A stretch of DNA of 48,798 bases, from contig CAZIKB010000041.1 in the NCBI GenBank assembly GCA_964539665.1, positions 1 through 48,798 on the forward strand, written 5' to 3'. The notes beneath the pieces were generated by a model. The model searched no databases and had not been told where the DNA came from. It worked only from the letters and a program-made list of their open reading frames with translations. Source of the DNA: CAZIKB01 sp964539665 (GTDB taxonomy: Bacteria; Zhuqueibacterota; Zhuqueibacteria; Oceanimicrobiales; Oceanimicrobiaceae). This document shows positions 1-8,848 of this stretch, piece by piece (the stretch's first letter is position 1; every line of letters starts with the position of its first letter). A program made the position numbers and the translations under genes.

Positions 1-78
1 CAACGACCAATTTTGCAAATTGACACGGTTACTTTTATTATGAGTCAATGCGTGACCGAAACAATGAAGAAAAAATAC

Positions 79-107
79 TTGCATTTTTATTACAAATGGT
101 TTATACT
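79..107 (+). promoter_or_regulatory. Predicted sigma70-like promoter of the OPT transporter gene
   Basis: TTGCAT at 79-84 and TATACT at 102-107 are separated by exactly 17 nt, and the ATG of the transporter lies 46 nt downstream. The same box spacing occurs at three other gene starts in this window, which supports the call. No operator is recognisable. This is a pattern match only. Confidence 0.45.
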
Positions 108-153
108 TGCAAACAATCCGCAACATTCCCTTAATATTTAAAAGAGAATACCT

Positions 154-2112
154 ATGAATAACAAAGAAGGTCTTAGCCAGAAAGCTTATGAACCCATCCC
201 GGAAGGCGAAGAATACCTGCCTTATATTCCTGCCAGTGAGAGTCCGCTGGAATTCACCATAAAAGCGGTCGCCTTTGGCATATTTTTTGGGATTTTATTT
301 GGCGCTGCCAATGCCTACCTGGGACTGCGAGCCGGGCTTACGATTTCTACTTCTATCCCGGTTGCTGTCATGACGGTTGCTGCTTTTAAAGCCATCCAGG
401 CGATGGGTCAAAAAGGCAGTCTTCTTGAGGCTAATATGTCGCAAACCATTGGTTCGGCTTCAAGCTCGGTTGCCAGTGGAGTAATTTTTACACTCCCGGC
501 ATTATTTCTCTGGGGCTTAGCGCCATCACTGCTGCAAATGACTATGCTGGCCATGTTTGGTGGACTATTAGGCGTTTTATTCATGATCCCGCTACGGCGA
601 TTTTTGATTGAAAAGGAACACGGCAATTTACCCTATCCAGAAGGCACAGCCTGTGCCGAGGTACTCGTAGCCAGCGAGGTTGGCGGCGGCCGGGCAACCA
701 ATGTATTTCTTGGGCTTGGCGCCGGTATGTTGTTTAAAGCCCTAACGAGCTGGATTAAAGTCATTCAGGACGCTGTCCATTTCAAAATTCCTTTCTTAAA
801 AAAAGGCGAGCTTGGGCTTAAAATGTCTGCGGCACTTTTTGGCGTAGGCTATATTCTCGGACCCAGAATCGCGACGATTATGGTTGGAGGCGGTTTGCTT
901 TCATGGTTGGTTATTATTCCAGCCATCGCCATCTGGGGAGAAGGCAGGCCGGATCCGCTATTCCCTGAAACCATTAAAACCATAGCAAATATGTCCCCAA
1001 GCGAGATTTGGACGCGTTATGTCCGTTATATCGGAGCAGGCGCGGTGGCGGCCGGCGGACTGATTACGCTGATTCGCAGTATTCCCACCATGATTGAAAG
1101 CTTTAAAGTCGGCGCAAAACAGCTCAAAGCCCGTCTGGAAAACAGCGGAATTTCCCTGCCCAGAACAGCACAGGATTTACCTTTATCCGTAGTTGGAATC
1201 GGCGCATGTATAATTGCACTGGGCATGGCTGTTGTACCTCATGTTTTCGGAAACATTGAAACCTTTACCATGCGTTTGTTTGGAGCCATTCTCGTGGTGT
1301 TTTTCGCCTTCTTTTTTGTGACCGTATCCTCGCGAATCGTCGGGCTGGTTGGCGTTACCTCCAATCCCACCAGCGGCATGACCATTGCCTCGTTGCTGGG
1401 TACATCCGCGGTTTTCTTAATGATGGGTTGGACCGATGACGTGGGAAAAGTCGCGGCATTGACGGTTGGCTGCGTCGTTGCTATCGCCGCATCCATTGCC
1501 GGGGATACTTCCCAAGATTTAAAAACCGGCTTTCTTTTGGGCGCCACCCCGCGCCGGCAGCAAGTCGGCGAATTGGTTGGAGTCCTGACTTCAGCTACGT
1601 TTGTCTGCATGGCGGTCATGCTTTTGGACAAGGCTTACGGATTCGGCACCGTGGAGCTGCCAGCTCCACAGGCAACTCTGATGAAGCTGGTGATCGAAGG
1701 CGTACTGCAAAATTCCCTGCCCTGGATTCTGGTTGGAATGGGCGTGTTGATTGCCGTAACCGTAGAATTGTTTCGCATTCCAAGCCTGCCGTTTGCGGTG
1801 GGCGTCTATTTACCTGTGACTACAATGGTGCCGGTATTTCTTGGCGGCATGCTGCGCATGTTCATGGAGAAAAAAGCCTCCACCCCGGAAGAAGCAGCCT
1901 CACGACGTGAAAAAGGCGTACTCTTTGGCTCAGGTTTAGTCGGTGGTGAAGGATTGCTTGGCGTTGGTATCGCAGCCGTAGCCTTCATTCAGGAAAGAGC
2001 TCCGGAAGGCATTGGATTTGAGTGGGCTGGTGGATACGCACCCTGGGTAGCGCTCTTGGCGTTTGGATTGTTAATTTTGGGATTTAGTCGGAGTTGTTTG
2101 GGGAAGAAGTAG
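154..2112 (+). CDS. OPT family oligopeptide transporter
   Basis: This is a 652-residue polytopic inner-membrane protein of the oligopeptide transporter (OPT) family, which imports short peptides (or metal chelates in some branches) by proton symport. The sequence shows many hydrophobic segments, starting with the one around residues 30-55 that ends in the NAYLGLRAGLT motif typical of the family. It also has the small-residue stretch SQTIGSASSSVASG near residue 95 and the TSNPTSGMTIASLLGTSA stretch near residues 407-424. The length fits bacterial OPT proteins (about 600-700). The ATG at 154 follows an A/G-rich AAAAGAGAAT leader. The gene stands alone and is convergent with the toxin gene that ends at 2132. 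Local GC is higher than in the following 1 kb. The substrate cannot be told from sequence. Confidence 0.93.
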   Translation: MNNKEGLSQKAYEPIPEGEEYLPYIPASESPLEFTIKAVAFGIFFGILFGAANAYLGLRAGLTISTSIPVAVMTVAAFKAIQAMGQKGSLLEANMSQTIGSASSSVASGVIFTLPALFLWGLAPSLLQMTMLAMFGGLLGVLFMIPLRRFLIEKEHGNLPYPEGTACAEVLVASEVGGGRATNVFLGLGAGMLFKALTSWIKVIQDAVHFKIPFLKKGELGLKMSAALFGVGYILGPRIATIMVGGGLLSWLVIIPAIAIWGEGRPDPLFPETIKTIANMSPSEIWTRYVRYIGAGAVAAGGLITLIRSIPTMIESFKVGAKQLKARLENSGISLPRTAQDLPLSVVGIGACIIALGMAVVPHVFGNIETFTMRLFGAILVVFFAFFFVTVSSRIVGLVGVTSNPTSGMTIASLLGTSAVFLMMGWTDDVGKVAALTVGCVVAIAASIAGDTSQDLKTGFLLGATPRRQQVGELVGVLTSATFVCMAVMLLDKAYGFGTVELPAPQATLMKLVIEGVLQNSLPWILVGMGVLIAVTVELFRIPSLPFAVGVYLPVTTMVPVFLGGMLRMFMEKKASTPEEAASRREKGVLFGSGLVGGEGLLGVGIAAVAFIQERAPEGIGFEWAGGYAPWVALLAFGLLILGFSRSCLGKK

Positions 2113-2131
2113 TAAAAGATTAAGTAGCAGT

Positions 2132-2473
2132 TTATTTCTTAATTTTTTCTTCAATAATTTTCAATATATCCTGACAAGATATTTGTAAATTGGGTAATAG
2201 TTTGTCTTCATCATGCACATGATGTGGATAACTCTCCAAATGTTTATGGTGGGGAGCGTTATCCCACCTCATTATTAATTGTTGATCTGTTGTTTGCCAA
2301 TGATATGAGTAATTTCTCTCCTCAGCATCGGCATATTCTCTGATATGAAGTTCTGTGTTATTGATGAGATTGGCATGTATCTTTATATAGAAACCATCTT
2401 CAAATATTTTAAAATCAAGAATATTAAACTCTATAATTAGTTCGCTTTTTTCAAGAGACTTTATAATTTCCAA
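2132..2473 (-). CDS. TumE-like (DUF6516) toxin of a toxin-antitoxin pair
   Basis: This 113-residue protein resembles the TumE/DUF6516 toxin family. It has an N-terminal beta-rich half (EFNILDFKIFEDGFYIKIHA), a central YSYHWQTTDQQLIMRWDNAPHH segment, a His-rich PHHVHDE motif and a C-terminal helix ending in ILKIIEEKIKK. The charged His cluster after an R-W-D-N-A core is what I associate with the family. The start is TTG at 2473, supported by an AAGGA Shine-Dalgarno about 8 nt upstream inside the preceding gene. The reading frame overlaps the end of the upstream small gene by 23 nt, a typical toxin-antitoxin arrangement that implies translational coupling. The molecular target is not known to me for this family. 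Assignment is by motif recall, not by alignment. Confidence 0.68.
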   Translation of the reverse strand: MEIIKSLEKSELIIEFNILDFKIFEDGFYIKIHANLINNTELHIREYADAEERNYSYHWQTTDQQLIMRWDNAPHHKHLESYPHHVHDEDKLLPNLQISCQDILKIIEEKIKK

Positions 2474-2726
2474 CTTCCAAGTCCTTTTTCTCTTTGTTGA
2501 ATTTCAGCAACATTTTTTCATACGCTTTCCATTCCATATAATCATTCCACTTAGTAAAATCCTCTTTATCATTGCACTTGACTTCTTTCTCAAAATCATC
2601 AAAAGACAATCCATATTTTGTTTTATATAGTCTTACTTTCTCTTTAGCTTTATGAATTTCATACATTAGATTTGCATTGTAAAATTCTTTTATAGAACTT
2701 GAATTTATAAAAACCAACTTATTCAC
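2451..2726 (-). CDS. Predicted antitoxin partner of the TumE-like toxin
   Basis: This is a small, highly charged protein of 88-91 residues, mostly helical, with the core YKTKYGLSFDDFEKEV followed by KWNDYMEWKAYEKML. The same order (YG.SFEEFE...WDDYMEWKAYE) is what I recall from small genes placed upstream of TumE/DUF6516 toxins. It is the first gene of the pair and overlaps the toxin start by 23 nt. The reading frame opens with GTG at 2726, but the in-frame TTG at 2717 has a well-placed AGGTGA 5 nt before it and is the more likely start. No DNA-binding helix-turn-helix is obvious, so neutralisation may be by direct protein contact. That mechanism is inference. Confidence 0.62.
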   Translation of the reverse strand: MNKLVFINSSSIKEFYNANLMYEIHKAKEKVRLYKTKYGLSFDDFEKEVKCNDKEDFTKWNDYMEWKAYEKMLLKFNKEKKDLEVGNYKVS

Positions 2727-3210
2727 CTCATAAAATGATATTAAAAACTAATTGATTGATGTAATGAATTAAATTCACCATTCAAAAGAAAAATAATTTT
2801 CAGGTTAATAGCAACAAAAAAAATAGATTATACGGCAACTTGTTAGGTATCAGCACTACATTATCAGTATTGAAATGATTTCTTATCGATGGGCGTTGAG
2901 CGTCTTGCGCAGAGTGAAATGATACAATTTTGTAAGCACTTTGCGTCATTGCGTAATTTACAAAACTTATTGTATTATCCCCTGATCGGTTCCCAAAAAT
3001 AATTTACATGCAAGGGAATTTATTACACAATTTTTAAAAATCGTTTGATTATTAGACAATTAGACTTTATATTACTACAAATTTCAAACAAACTATCTTT
3101 TTGATATGCAGCCTGGTTGCCACCCCAATAACGCAATAACAATTTAACACTAAAAATCAACCATCTTTTTCAGAGTTTTTATAATTTGAATCATTAAACG
3201 GCGGAATAAA
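2727..3210. other. AT-rich intergenic region between the TA pair and the outer-membrane barrel gene
   Basis: These 484 nt hold the divergent 5' regions of the antitoxin gene (minus) and the barrel gene (plus). A promoter-like pair at 3045-3073 is listed separately. The stretch near 2890-2960 (GTTGAGCGTCTTGCGCAGAG ... GTCATTGCG) vaguely resembles a decayed copy of the TGTCATT-type repeats seen elsewhere but is too degenerate to call. No convincing coding region or RNA gene was seen. Confidence 0.6.
3045..3073 (+). promoter_or_regulatory. Predicted sigma70-like promoter of the outer-membrane barrel gene
   Basis: TTGATT at 3045-3050 and TATATT at 3068-3073 are separated by 17 nt, in an AT-rich gap 138 nt before the GTG start at 3211. 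The local base composition makes chance matches more likely here than at 6176. Confidence 0.35.
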
Positions 3211-4533
3211 GTGAAACACAACTTTAATTTTACAAGAGTTTACATTTCTAAAAACAATACTCAGAAAACAATTTTTAATTTGTTCTTCATTTTAATTGTT
3301 ATTGGTTTTTCAGCAAGCGCCCTATTGGCGCAGTCCAAATCTCGTACGGAACTCCTGAAACAAAAGCGCATCGAAAAAGCCCAAAATTTGCATGCCTATC
3401 GACTGAAAAAGACTGAAAAAGTTTTTCTGACTTTCGAAAAGAGTCAAATCCTGGATCGAATCGCCATGGGTTTTTGGGGATTTCATCCGCTTTTTGGAGG
3501 ATTGAAAACAGGAGCAGGAACCCAGGCTGGGATTCTTTTTGATCCCACAAATAACTTAAAACACTTTCGCTTCTCCTTGAAAGCTGTTTTCAGCTTTCGT
3601 GCCTACAAAGTATACCAGGCAATGGTCGGCTATGAACATAAAAACTTCAGCTTCTATGGATATGCCAGGTATCAGGATTCCCCGCAAGATGACTTTTATG
3701 GAATCGGTTCTAATTCAACAGAGGCGGGCCGAAGTAACTTTCGATGGAAAGACACAAATATTGCCGGAATGGTTAGCTTTCGTTTACACCACAATATCAG
3801 CACCCGTATACATTTTTCGTATTTGGATAACAAAATTCTATCCGGCGCCGATAAAAAATATCCTTCAACGGAATTACTTCATCAACCTTCTTCCACGCCT
3901 GGCCTGGCAAACGATGCAGACTTTCTCGTGGGCACATTAAATTTTACTATTGATACCCGCAATGTCACTTACCCCCAAAATTCAGCCATCAAACAGACAC
4001 TCTCGGATGATCCTTTAAGGCATCGTGCGTTTAATCCCAGCAAAGGAACGTACCTTTCAATCCAGGCAAGCCGGTTTAAAGATCAAACGAATGGCCAATT
4101 TGATTTCAATCGCCTTGATTTCGAGTTTCAGCAGTACATTCCATTTTACATAGGTCATCAGGTAATTGCATTCAGACATTACGCATCTTTAGTAGAAACG
4201 GATAACAACGCGGATGTACCATTTTATCTTATGCAGCAGCTCGGCGGTTCCAACAGCTTACGGAGTTACAGAGAATTTAGATTTAGAGATAGAAATTTGC
4301 TTTTATTCAACATGGAATATCGCTGGCAAATTTGGACTGGATTAGACATGGCTTTATTTTTAGATGCCGGCAAAGTGTTTTCAAAAGCTGAAAATTACAG
4401 TCTTAAAAATCTGAAAAAAAGTTATGGCATTGGTTTTCGCTTTAATACATTTCGTTCTGTATTATTGCGCCTGGATATTGGTCATGGTCAGTCAGGAACA
4501 CTCATCCATTTACAATTTAACAATGTTTTCTAA
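3211..4533 (+). CDS. Omp85/D15-family (BamA/TamA-like) outer-membrane beta-barrel protein
   Basis: This 440-residue protein has an N-terminal hydrophobic signal segment (about residues 19-40, ending near LLAQS) followed by an amphipathic beta-rich body. The C-terminal third carries the hallmark of the surface antigen D15 barrel: QLGGSNSLRSYREFRFRDRN (about residues 346-365), where the usual RGY of the Omp85 loop reads RSY. After it come a short NMEYRW strand, an FLDAGKVF strand and a terminal Phe. There is no room for POTRA domains, so this is a barrel-only member. The start is GTG at 3211 with a weak GGCGGA upstream. The next gene begins 13 nt after its stop, so the two are probably co-transcribed. 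Its function (insertion, secretion or a barrel for the downstream protein) cannot be told. Confidence 0.8.
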   Translation: MKHNFNFTRVYISKNNTQKTIFNLFFILIVIGFSASALLAQSKSRTELLKQKRIEKAQNLHAYRLKKTEKVFLTFEKSQILDRIAMGFWGFHPLFGGLKTGAGTQAGILFDPTNNLKHFRFSLKAVFSFRAYKVYQAMVGYEHKNFSFYGYARYQDSPQDDFYGIGSNSTEAGRSNFRWKDTNIAGMVSFRLHHNISTRIHFSYLDNKILSGADKKYPSTELLHQPSSTPGLANDADFLVGTLNFTIDTRNVTYPQNSAIKQTLSDDPLRHRAFNPSKGTYLSIQASRFKDQTNGQFDFNRLDFEFQQYIPFYIGHQVIAFRHYASLVETDNNADVPFYLMQQLGGSNSLRSYREFRFRDRNLLLFNMEYRWQIWTGLDMALFLDAGKVFSKAENYSLKNLKKSYGIGFRFNTFRSVLLRLDIGHGQSGTLIHLQFNNVF

Positions 4534-4546
4534 GGACAACTGTTCA

Positions 4547-6163
4547 ATGATTATCTTGAAAAGAATTTTGATTTTTATTCTAATCAGTTTTACAAATTTC
4601 GTAATTCACCAGGAAATCCTGGGACAGGTATTTCTACCGGATGACCCAATCTGGCAGGATCCAGACCAACTGGATATGCCGCCTCCTGCGGAAACTATTC
4701 TCTCTGAAATTTATGATTTGTATGAAAATACATTCCTTTATCCCGGCAAAAAAACTCAGGGACCGGCGCAAAATACAAACAGCCTGGGGGAGGTTCCAAA
4801 TTCGAGCTGGTACTCAAACCGGCATTATTACAATCACATGACCCTGGACCAACTTAAGCGTGGCGCCGATCAAGGTTCCGGCCCTGCAATGACAGGCAAG
4901 TGGGAAATAATCGCGGGTAAAGGTCAGGGAGTAACCCCGGGATTTACCATAAAAGATGCTAAAGGCGATCGCTATATAATTAAATTTGATCCACCCACTA
5001 ATCCGGAAATGGCAACCGGGGCAGAAATTATTTCAACAAAATTATTCTATGCTCTTGGATATCACACACCGGAAAACTACCTGGTTAAATTGCAGCCGGA
5101 GCTGCTTTTCCTGAGCCCCAAAGCCACAACGAAGACTCCGCTCGGCAAAACAAAACCATTGACTCAATATATTGTTGAGGAAATGCTTTCCAGAGTTTCA
5201 AAAGATTCCGAGGGTAAATACAGGGTTATTGCCAGCAAGTTCTTGAACGGTAAACCTCTGGGTCCTTTTCGCTATTACGATACGCGACCGGATGATGGCA
5301 ACGATATTTTCCCGCATGAATCGCGCCGGGAATTACGCGGGCTGCGGATATTTTGTGCCTGGTTGAATCATGATGACTCCCGCAGTGTCAATTCCTTAGA
5401 TATGCTGGTGACCGAAGATCACCGGCAATTTATTCAACATCACCTTATCGATTTTGGTTCTACACTTGGGAGTGGCAGCATTTTTGCTCAAGCTCGCCGA
5501 GCCGGTAATGAGTATTATTTAGAATTCAAGCCAGCCATGCGGAGCTTATTTAGCCTTGGATTTTGGGTACGTTCCTGGGCAAAAGTACAATATCCGGACT
5601 ATCCTTCAATCGGCCGCTTTGAAAGTGACTTTTTTAACCCTAAAAAATGGAAAACTGAGTATCCCAATCCAGCATTCATAAATTGTGATGCCGAAGACGC
5701 CTTCTGGGCTGCCAGGCAAGTTATGAACTTTACGAATGAAGAAATCCGAGATGTCGTAGCGTTAGGCGGCTTTTCTAATCCGGAGGCTGAAAACTACCTC
5801 GCAGAATCATTAATCAAACGCCGTGATAAAATTGGCATGGCGTACTTAAAGTTCAGCGGTGGACTTGATAAATTTAAAATTGTGAATGACAATCAACTAA
5901 TTTTTGTTGATTTGCTGGCAAAATACAATTTAGTGGAAAAAATACCGCACCGGAAAATTACCTGGCGTGAATTTAACAATAACACTGATGAGTTGGGAAC
6001 AGTATTGGTTGAGAATCAAAGTGAAGACAATTCAATCCAGATACCTTCTTCACGAAGCGAATTCCTGGCGGCAGCCATAGAAACTCCTGATTTCGGCGTC
6101 ACCACCGTTTTTATCAAAAGTGCCCCTGAGGGATTCAAGGTTGTGGGTATTCGTCGAAAATAA
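4547..6163 (+). CDS. Secreted protein with a kinase-fold-like domain, function unknown
   Basis: The 538-residue protein begins with a signal-peptide-like stretch (MIILKRILIFILISF, cleavage probably near EILGQ). The ATG at 4547 is preferred over earlier in-frame codons because AAGGAC lies about 10 nt upstream, immediately after the stop of the barrel gene. The central region has features that remind me of atypical protein or lipid kinase folds (HipA/FAM20-like): a glycine-rich GKGQGVTPGF stretch (about 126-135), a conserved YIIKFDPPTNPE with a candidate ATP-binding Lys, the core RRELRGLRIFCAWLNHDDSR, and HHLIDFGSTLGSG, in which the Asp would play the DFG role. I cannot name a family. The pairing with a D15-type barrel 13 nt upstream suggests that both act at the outer membrane. 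The kinase analogy is inference. Confidence 0.6.
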   Translation: MIILKRILIFILISFTNFVIHQEILGQVFLPDDPIWQDPDQLDMPPPAETILSEIYDLYENTFLYPGKKTQGPAQNTNSLGEVPNSSWYSNRHYYNHMTLDQLKRGADQGSGPAMTGKWEIIAGKGQGVTPGFTIKDAKGDRYIIKFDPPTNPEMATGAEIISTKLFYALGYHTPENYLVKLQPELLFLSPKATTKTPLGKTKPLTQYIVEEMLSRVSKDSEGKYRVIASKFLNGKPLGPFRYYDTRPDDGNDIFPHESRRELRGLRIFCAWLNHDDSRSVNSLDMLVTEDHRQFIQHHLIDFGSTLGSGSIFAQARRAGNEYYLEFKPAMRSLFSLGFWVRSWAKVQYPDYPSIGRFESDFFNPKKWKTEYPNPAFINCDAEDAFWAARQVMNFTNEEIRDVVALGGFSNPEAENYLAESLIKRRDKIGMAYLKFSGGLDKFKIVNDNQLIFVDLLAKYNLVEKIPHRKITWREFNNNTDELGTVLVENQSEDNSIQIPSSRSEFLAAAIETPDFGVTTVFIKSAPEGFKVVGIRRK

Positions 6164-6175
6164 TGTAATTAATAT

Positions 6176-6204
6176 TTGACAAGACACTCTAAAAGTAGTA
6201 TCTT
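6176..6204 (+). promoter_or_regulatory. Near-consensus sigma70-type promoter of the kinase operon
   Basis: A perfect TTGACA at 6176-6181 is followed after exactly 17 nt by TATCTT at 6199-6204. It lies just after the stop of the preceding gene (6163) and would start transcription near 6211. That leaves a leader of about 148 nt before the preferred kinase ATG at 6359, or 67 nt before the alternative TTG at 6278. It is placed to drive the four same-strand genes up to 13543. Confidence 0.65.
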
Positions 6205-6358
6205 TATCCAACATCTTGAGCAGAAGTGATATTGGGGCAGATTTCTTAAAACACGCATCATTGAGTCCGCACTATAATTGTATAAAAATCTGCGTTTACA
6301 AACTACAGACTTATATCCTTTTCCATTTTATTCAGGCGGTCTAAATTTTAACAAAAAA

Positions 6359-8845
6359 ATGATTCACTTTCAAAAGTCAAAACAAATCCAAAATAAGCAG
6401 ATTCTTATTTCTTTTTTAATTACCCTTATCCTGCCTACATTTTTTCATGCTGCATCTGGCCTGGCACAGGAGGTAGACCTGATTGCGAAGGAGTATTATC
6501 AAAAAGGATTACAGTCAAAAAATTTATCTGATAAAATTAAACATTTCACAAAAGCGCTGGAGTTTGAACCTGTTTTTAAAGAAGCTGCCTATCAATTAGG
6601 CGTCACATATTATCAAAAGGGTCTTTACCAGCAAGCTATTGATAATTTAAACAAAGCAAACAACCTTGATTCTACCGACTTCAAAGACATAAATCTTTAT
6701 CTGGCAAATGCCTGCACCTTCCTTGCCACCGAATTGAATGAAAAGGAAGAATATGAATTAGCGGTAACAACGGCCCTTCAGGCTCTGGATATTGATGAAA
6801 AATTTGTACCGGCCCTGACCATATTAGGTTATACTTATTTTAACTTAAAAGATTGGCAGTCATCGATCAATGTACTTGAAAAAACAATTACGCTAAATTC
6901 CAATCAAGCTGACGTGTGGAATAAACTGGGTGATTCATACTTACGCACAGAAGACTACCTTAAATCGGTTCAGGCATATCAAAATGCATTAACCATTGAT
7001 GCAGATTTAAAATCCTCTCAGGTGCATTATAAAATTGCAAAAAGCCGAATCAGTCCCGAGTACTTGTTAGCAACATTTGAAGATCTCAAAAATAACAACC
7101 TTTTGGATGATGCAACAGATCTCCTTAAAAAAGCCCAATCCCTCTACCCCGATCATGAAAAAATCTCCAGTCTGTTACATGAAACAGCGCAAAAGTACGA
7201 TTACACAACTGGTGTAAAAGCGATTGAAGATAAAAATTGGCTTCTCGCTCAAGAGATATTTACAGGACTTGATTCGGAGTACAAAGATACTGCTTTAAAA
7301 TTAGAAGAAATAAACGCGGTTATCTCTGCAAAAAGTGATTCTTCCCATGTCGAAGCAGCATTAAAAAAAATGCCGGAGAATTCCACTACTCGATTAGATT
7401 ATTTATCTAAGACAGATAATATAGTTGAAATGCAAGGCGCAAAAAGTAAAGAGCCCGATTTGATTGCTAATAAAATTTCTGCTAAAATTGAATCGGTCAA
7501 TAAAAACACCGAAGACTCAACAAACCTTGAAAAGGAGCCGCCGAAATTAAGGAGCACGGCGCTTGAGCATGATACTTTGTTATCTGCACAGACAACCGAT
7601 TCTTCATTATTTATACAGCAAGATAAAACTGCTTTATCTTCTGAGTATAAAACGTTCTCTTTTATGAGAGAGAGCGCTGTTTGGGCTACCAGCATTTCAA
7701 TAGGTTGCTTACTAATTATTGGTCTGGTAGTGATCAAATATAAGAGAAAACCAGGTCGCGCACATTTTAGTAAAAACAGGCATGAATCAACAGATGGGGT
7801 GAACGCCTCGGCCTTCGAAACCGCTTTATCAAAACAATCCGATTTTTTAATGCAAACTAATGAAATTTTTAAAGATAAAGTGGCATCAATAACTCCAGTA
7901 ACTTTTGATCCGATAGATACAAAAGAAATCCTAAACATAGAAAGTGATGCTAATAAGATCAAAATTGATTATGACTCAGGCTCCTTCGAGGAAACAGAAA
8001 CCATATTTAGCGGTATTAAAAAGGTAAAACGCATCGGTCGCTACATTTTAGAAAAAGAAATCGGTAAAGGTTCTATGGGATTAATTTATAAAGCCTGGGA
8101 TCCAAAACTCGATAGAACTGTGGTCATAAAACAAATTGCTTTTGATATTATAAAAAACTCACATGATATAACAATTTTAAAAGATCGGCTGTTCCGTGAA
8201 GCCCGGGCCGCTGGCAGACTTAATCATCCAAATATTGTTATCATTTATGATCTCGAGGATGAAGGAAATTTTTCTTACATCGTCATGGAATATTTACAAG
8301 GGCAGGACCTAAAAAAGGCTTTGGATGAAGAAGAACTCAGTTATAACCGCTCCATTAAAATAGTCAAGCAAATTTGCAGTGCACTGGATTTCGCTCATCA
8401 GAATGGGATTGTGCACCGGGATATCAAACCTTCGAATATTATTATAACCGAAGGAGATAAAGTGAAAGTAGCGGATTTTGGGATAGCTCAACTACCCCAT
8501 TTAGAAACCATCACACAAACTGGCGGTATTATTGGCACACCATTTTACATGTCTCCGGAACAAGTAGAAGGTTGCAAATTAGATGGCCGTTCCGATATAT
8601 TTTCAGTTGGTGTGATTTTATATGAAATGTTAACGGCTATCCACCCATTTGCCGGGAATAATATTCCGACCATCGTTTATAAAATAATAAACACAAATCC
8701 TAAAACTCCTTCAACGGTAGACAGAAAATTACCTAATGCTTTAGACAATATACTCAAGCGGGCATTAGCCAAGGAACCTGATGACAGGTATGCCACCGCA
8801 AAAGATTTACTAATCGATTTAAATGAAATCCAGGATAGAATTTAA
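6359..8845 (+). CDS. TPR-transmembrane-Ser/Thr protein kinase
   Basis: A Hanks-type kinase with reversed domain order. From the ATG at 6359 the protein has 828 residues: a signal-like hydrophobic segment (about 15-35), TPR helices (about 40-300), a low-complexity Ser/Thr/Lys-rich linker, one strong transmembrane segment (about 440-462) followed by KYKRKPGR, and a C-terminal kinase domain (about 560-828). The kinase is intact: GKGSMG loop (569-574), VIKQ lysine (591), HRDIKPSN (catalytic D688), DFG (D706) and GTPFYMSPEQ. The topology therefore puts TPRs outside and the kinase inside, the opposite of PknB. The frame is open from a TTG at 6278, but the signal peptide begins after ATG 6359; neither start has a good Shine-Dalgarno. 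The phosphatase gene follows after 3 nt, so the two likely form one signalling unit. Confidence 0.9.
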   Translation: MIHFQKSKQIQNKQILISFLITLILPTFFHAASGLAQEVDLIAKEYYQKGLQSKNLSDKIKHFTKALEFEPVFKEAAYQLGVTYYQKGLYQQAIDNLNKANNLDSTDFKDINLYLANACTFLATELNEKEEYELAVTTALQALDIDEKFVPALTILGYTYFNLKDWQSSINVLEKTITLNSNQADVWNKLGDSYLRTEDYLKSVQAYQNALTIDADLKSSQVHYKIAKSRISPEYLLATFEDLKNNNLLDDATDLLKKAQSLYPDHEKISSLLHETAQKYDYTTGVKAIEDKNWLLAQEIFTGLDSEYKDTALKLEEINAVISAKSDSSHVEAALKKMPENSTTRLDYLSKTDNIVEMQGAKSKEPDLIANKISAKIESVNKNTEDSTNLEKEPPKLRSTALEHDTLLSAQTTDSSLFIQQDKTALSSEYKTFSFMRESAVWATSISIGCLLIIGLVVIKYKRKPGRAHFSKNRHESTDGVNASAFETALSKQSDFLMQTNEIFKDKVASITPVTFDPIDTKEILNIESDANKIKIDYDSGSFEETETIFSGIKKVKRIGRYILEKEIGKGSMGLIYKAWDPKLDRTVVIKQIAFDIIKNSHDITILKDRLFREARAAGRLNHPNIVIIYDLEDEGNFSYIVMEYLQGQDLKKALDEEELSYNRSIKIVKQICSALDFAHQNGIVHRDIKPSNIIITEGDKVKVADFGIAQLPHLETITQTGGIIGTPFYMSPEQVEGCKLDGRSDIFSVGVILYEMLTAIHPFAGNNIPTIVYKIINTNPKTPSTVDRKLPNALDNILKRALAKEPDDRYATAKDLLIDLNEIQDRI

Positions 8846-8848
8846 GAA

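Noticed and set aside
2885..2975. Possible decayed TGTCATT-type repeat in the gap after the TA pair
   Set aside because: Only short fragments (GCAGAGTGAAATGA, GTCATTGCG) resemble the family and the ends do not pair.
4424..4546. Longer N-terminus for the kinase-fold-like protein, overlapping the barrel gene
   Set aside because: The extra residues are an out-of-frame reading of the barrel gene, and AAGGAC plus the signal peptide place the start at 4547.
7399..7962. 187-codon minus-strand frame opposite the kinase gene
   Set aside because: It is antisense to the Ser/Thr/Lys-rich linker and membrane segment of the kinase, has no start signal and no recognisable domain.
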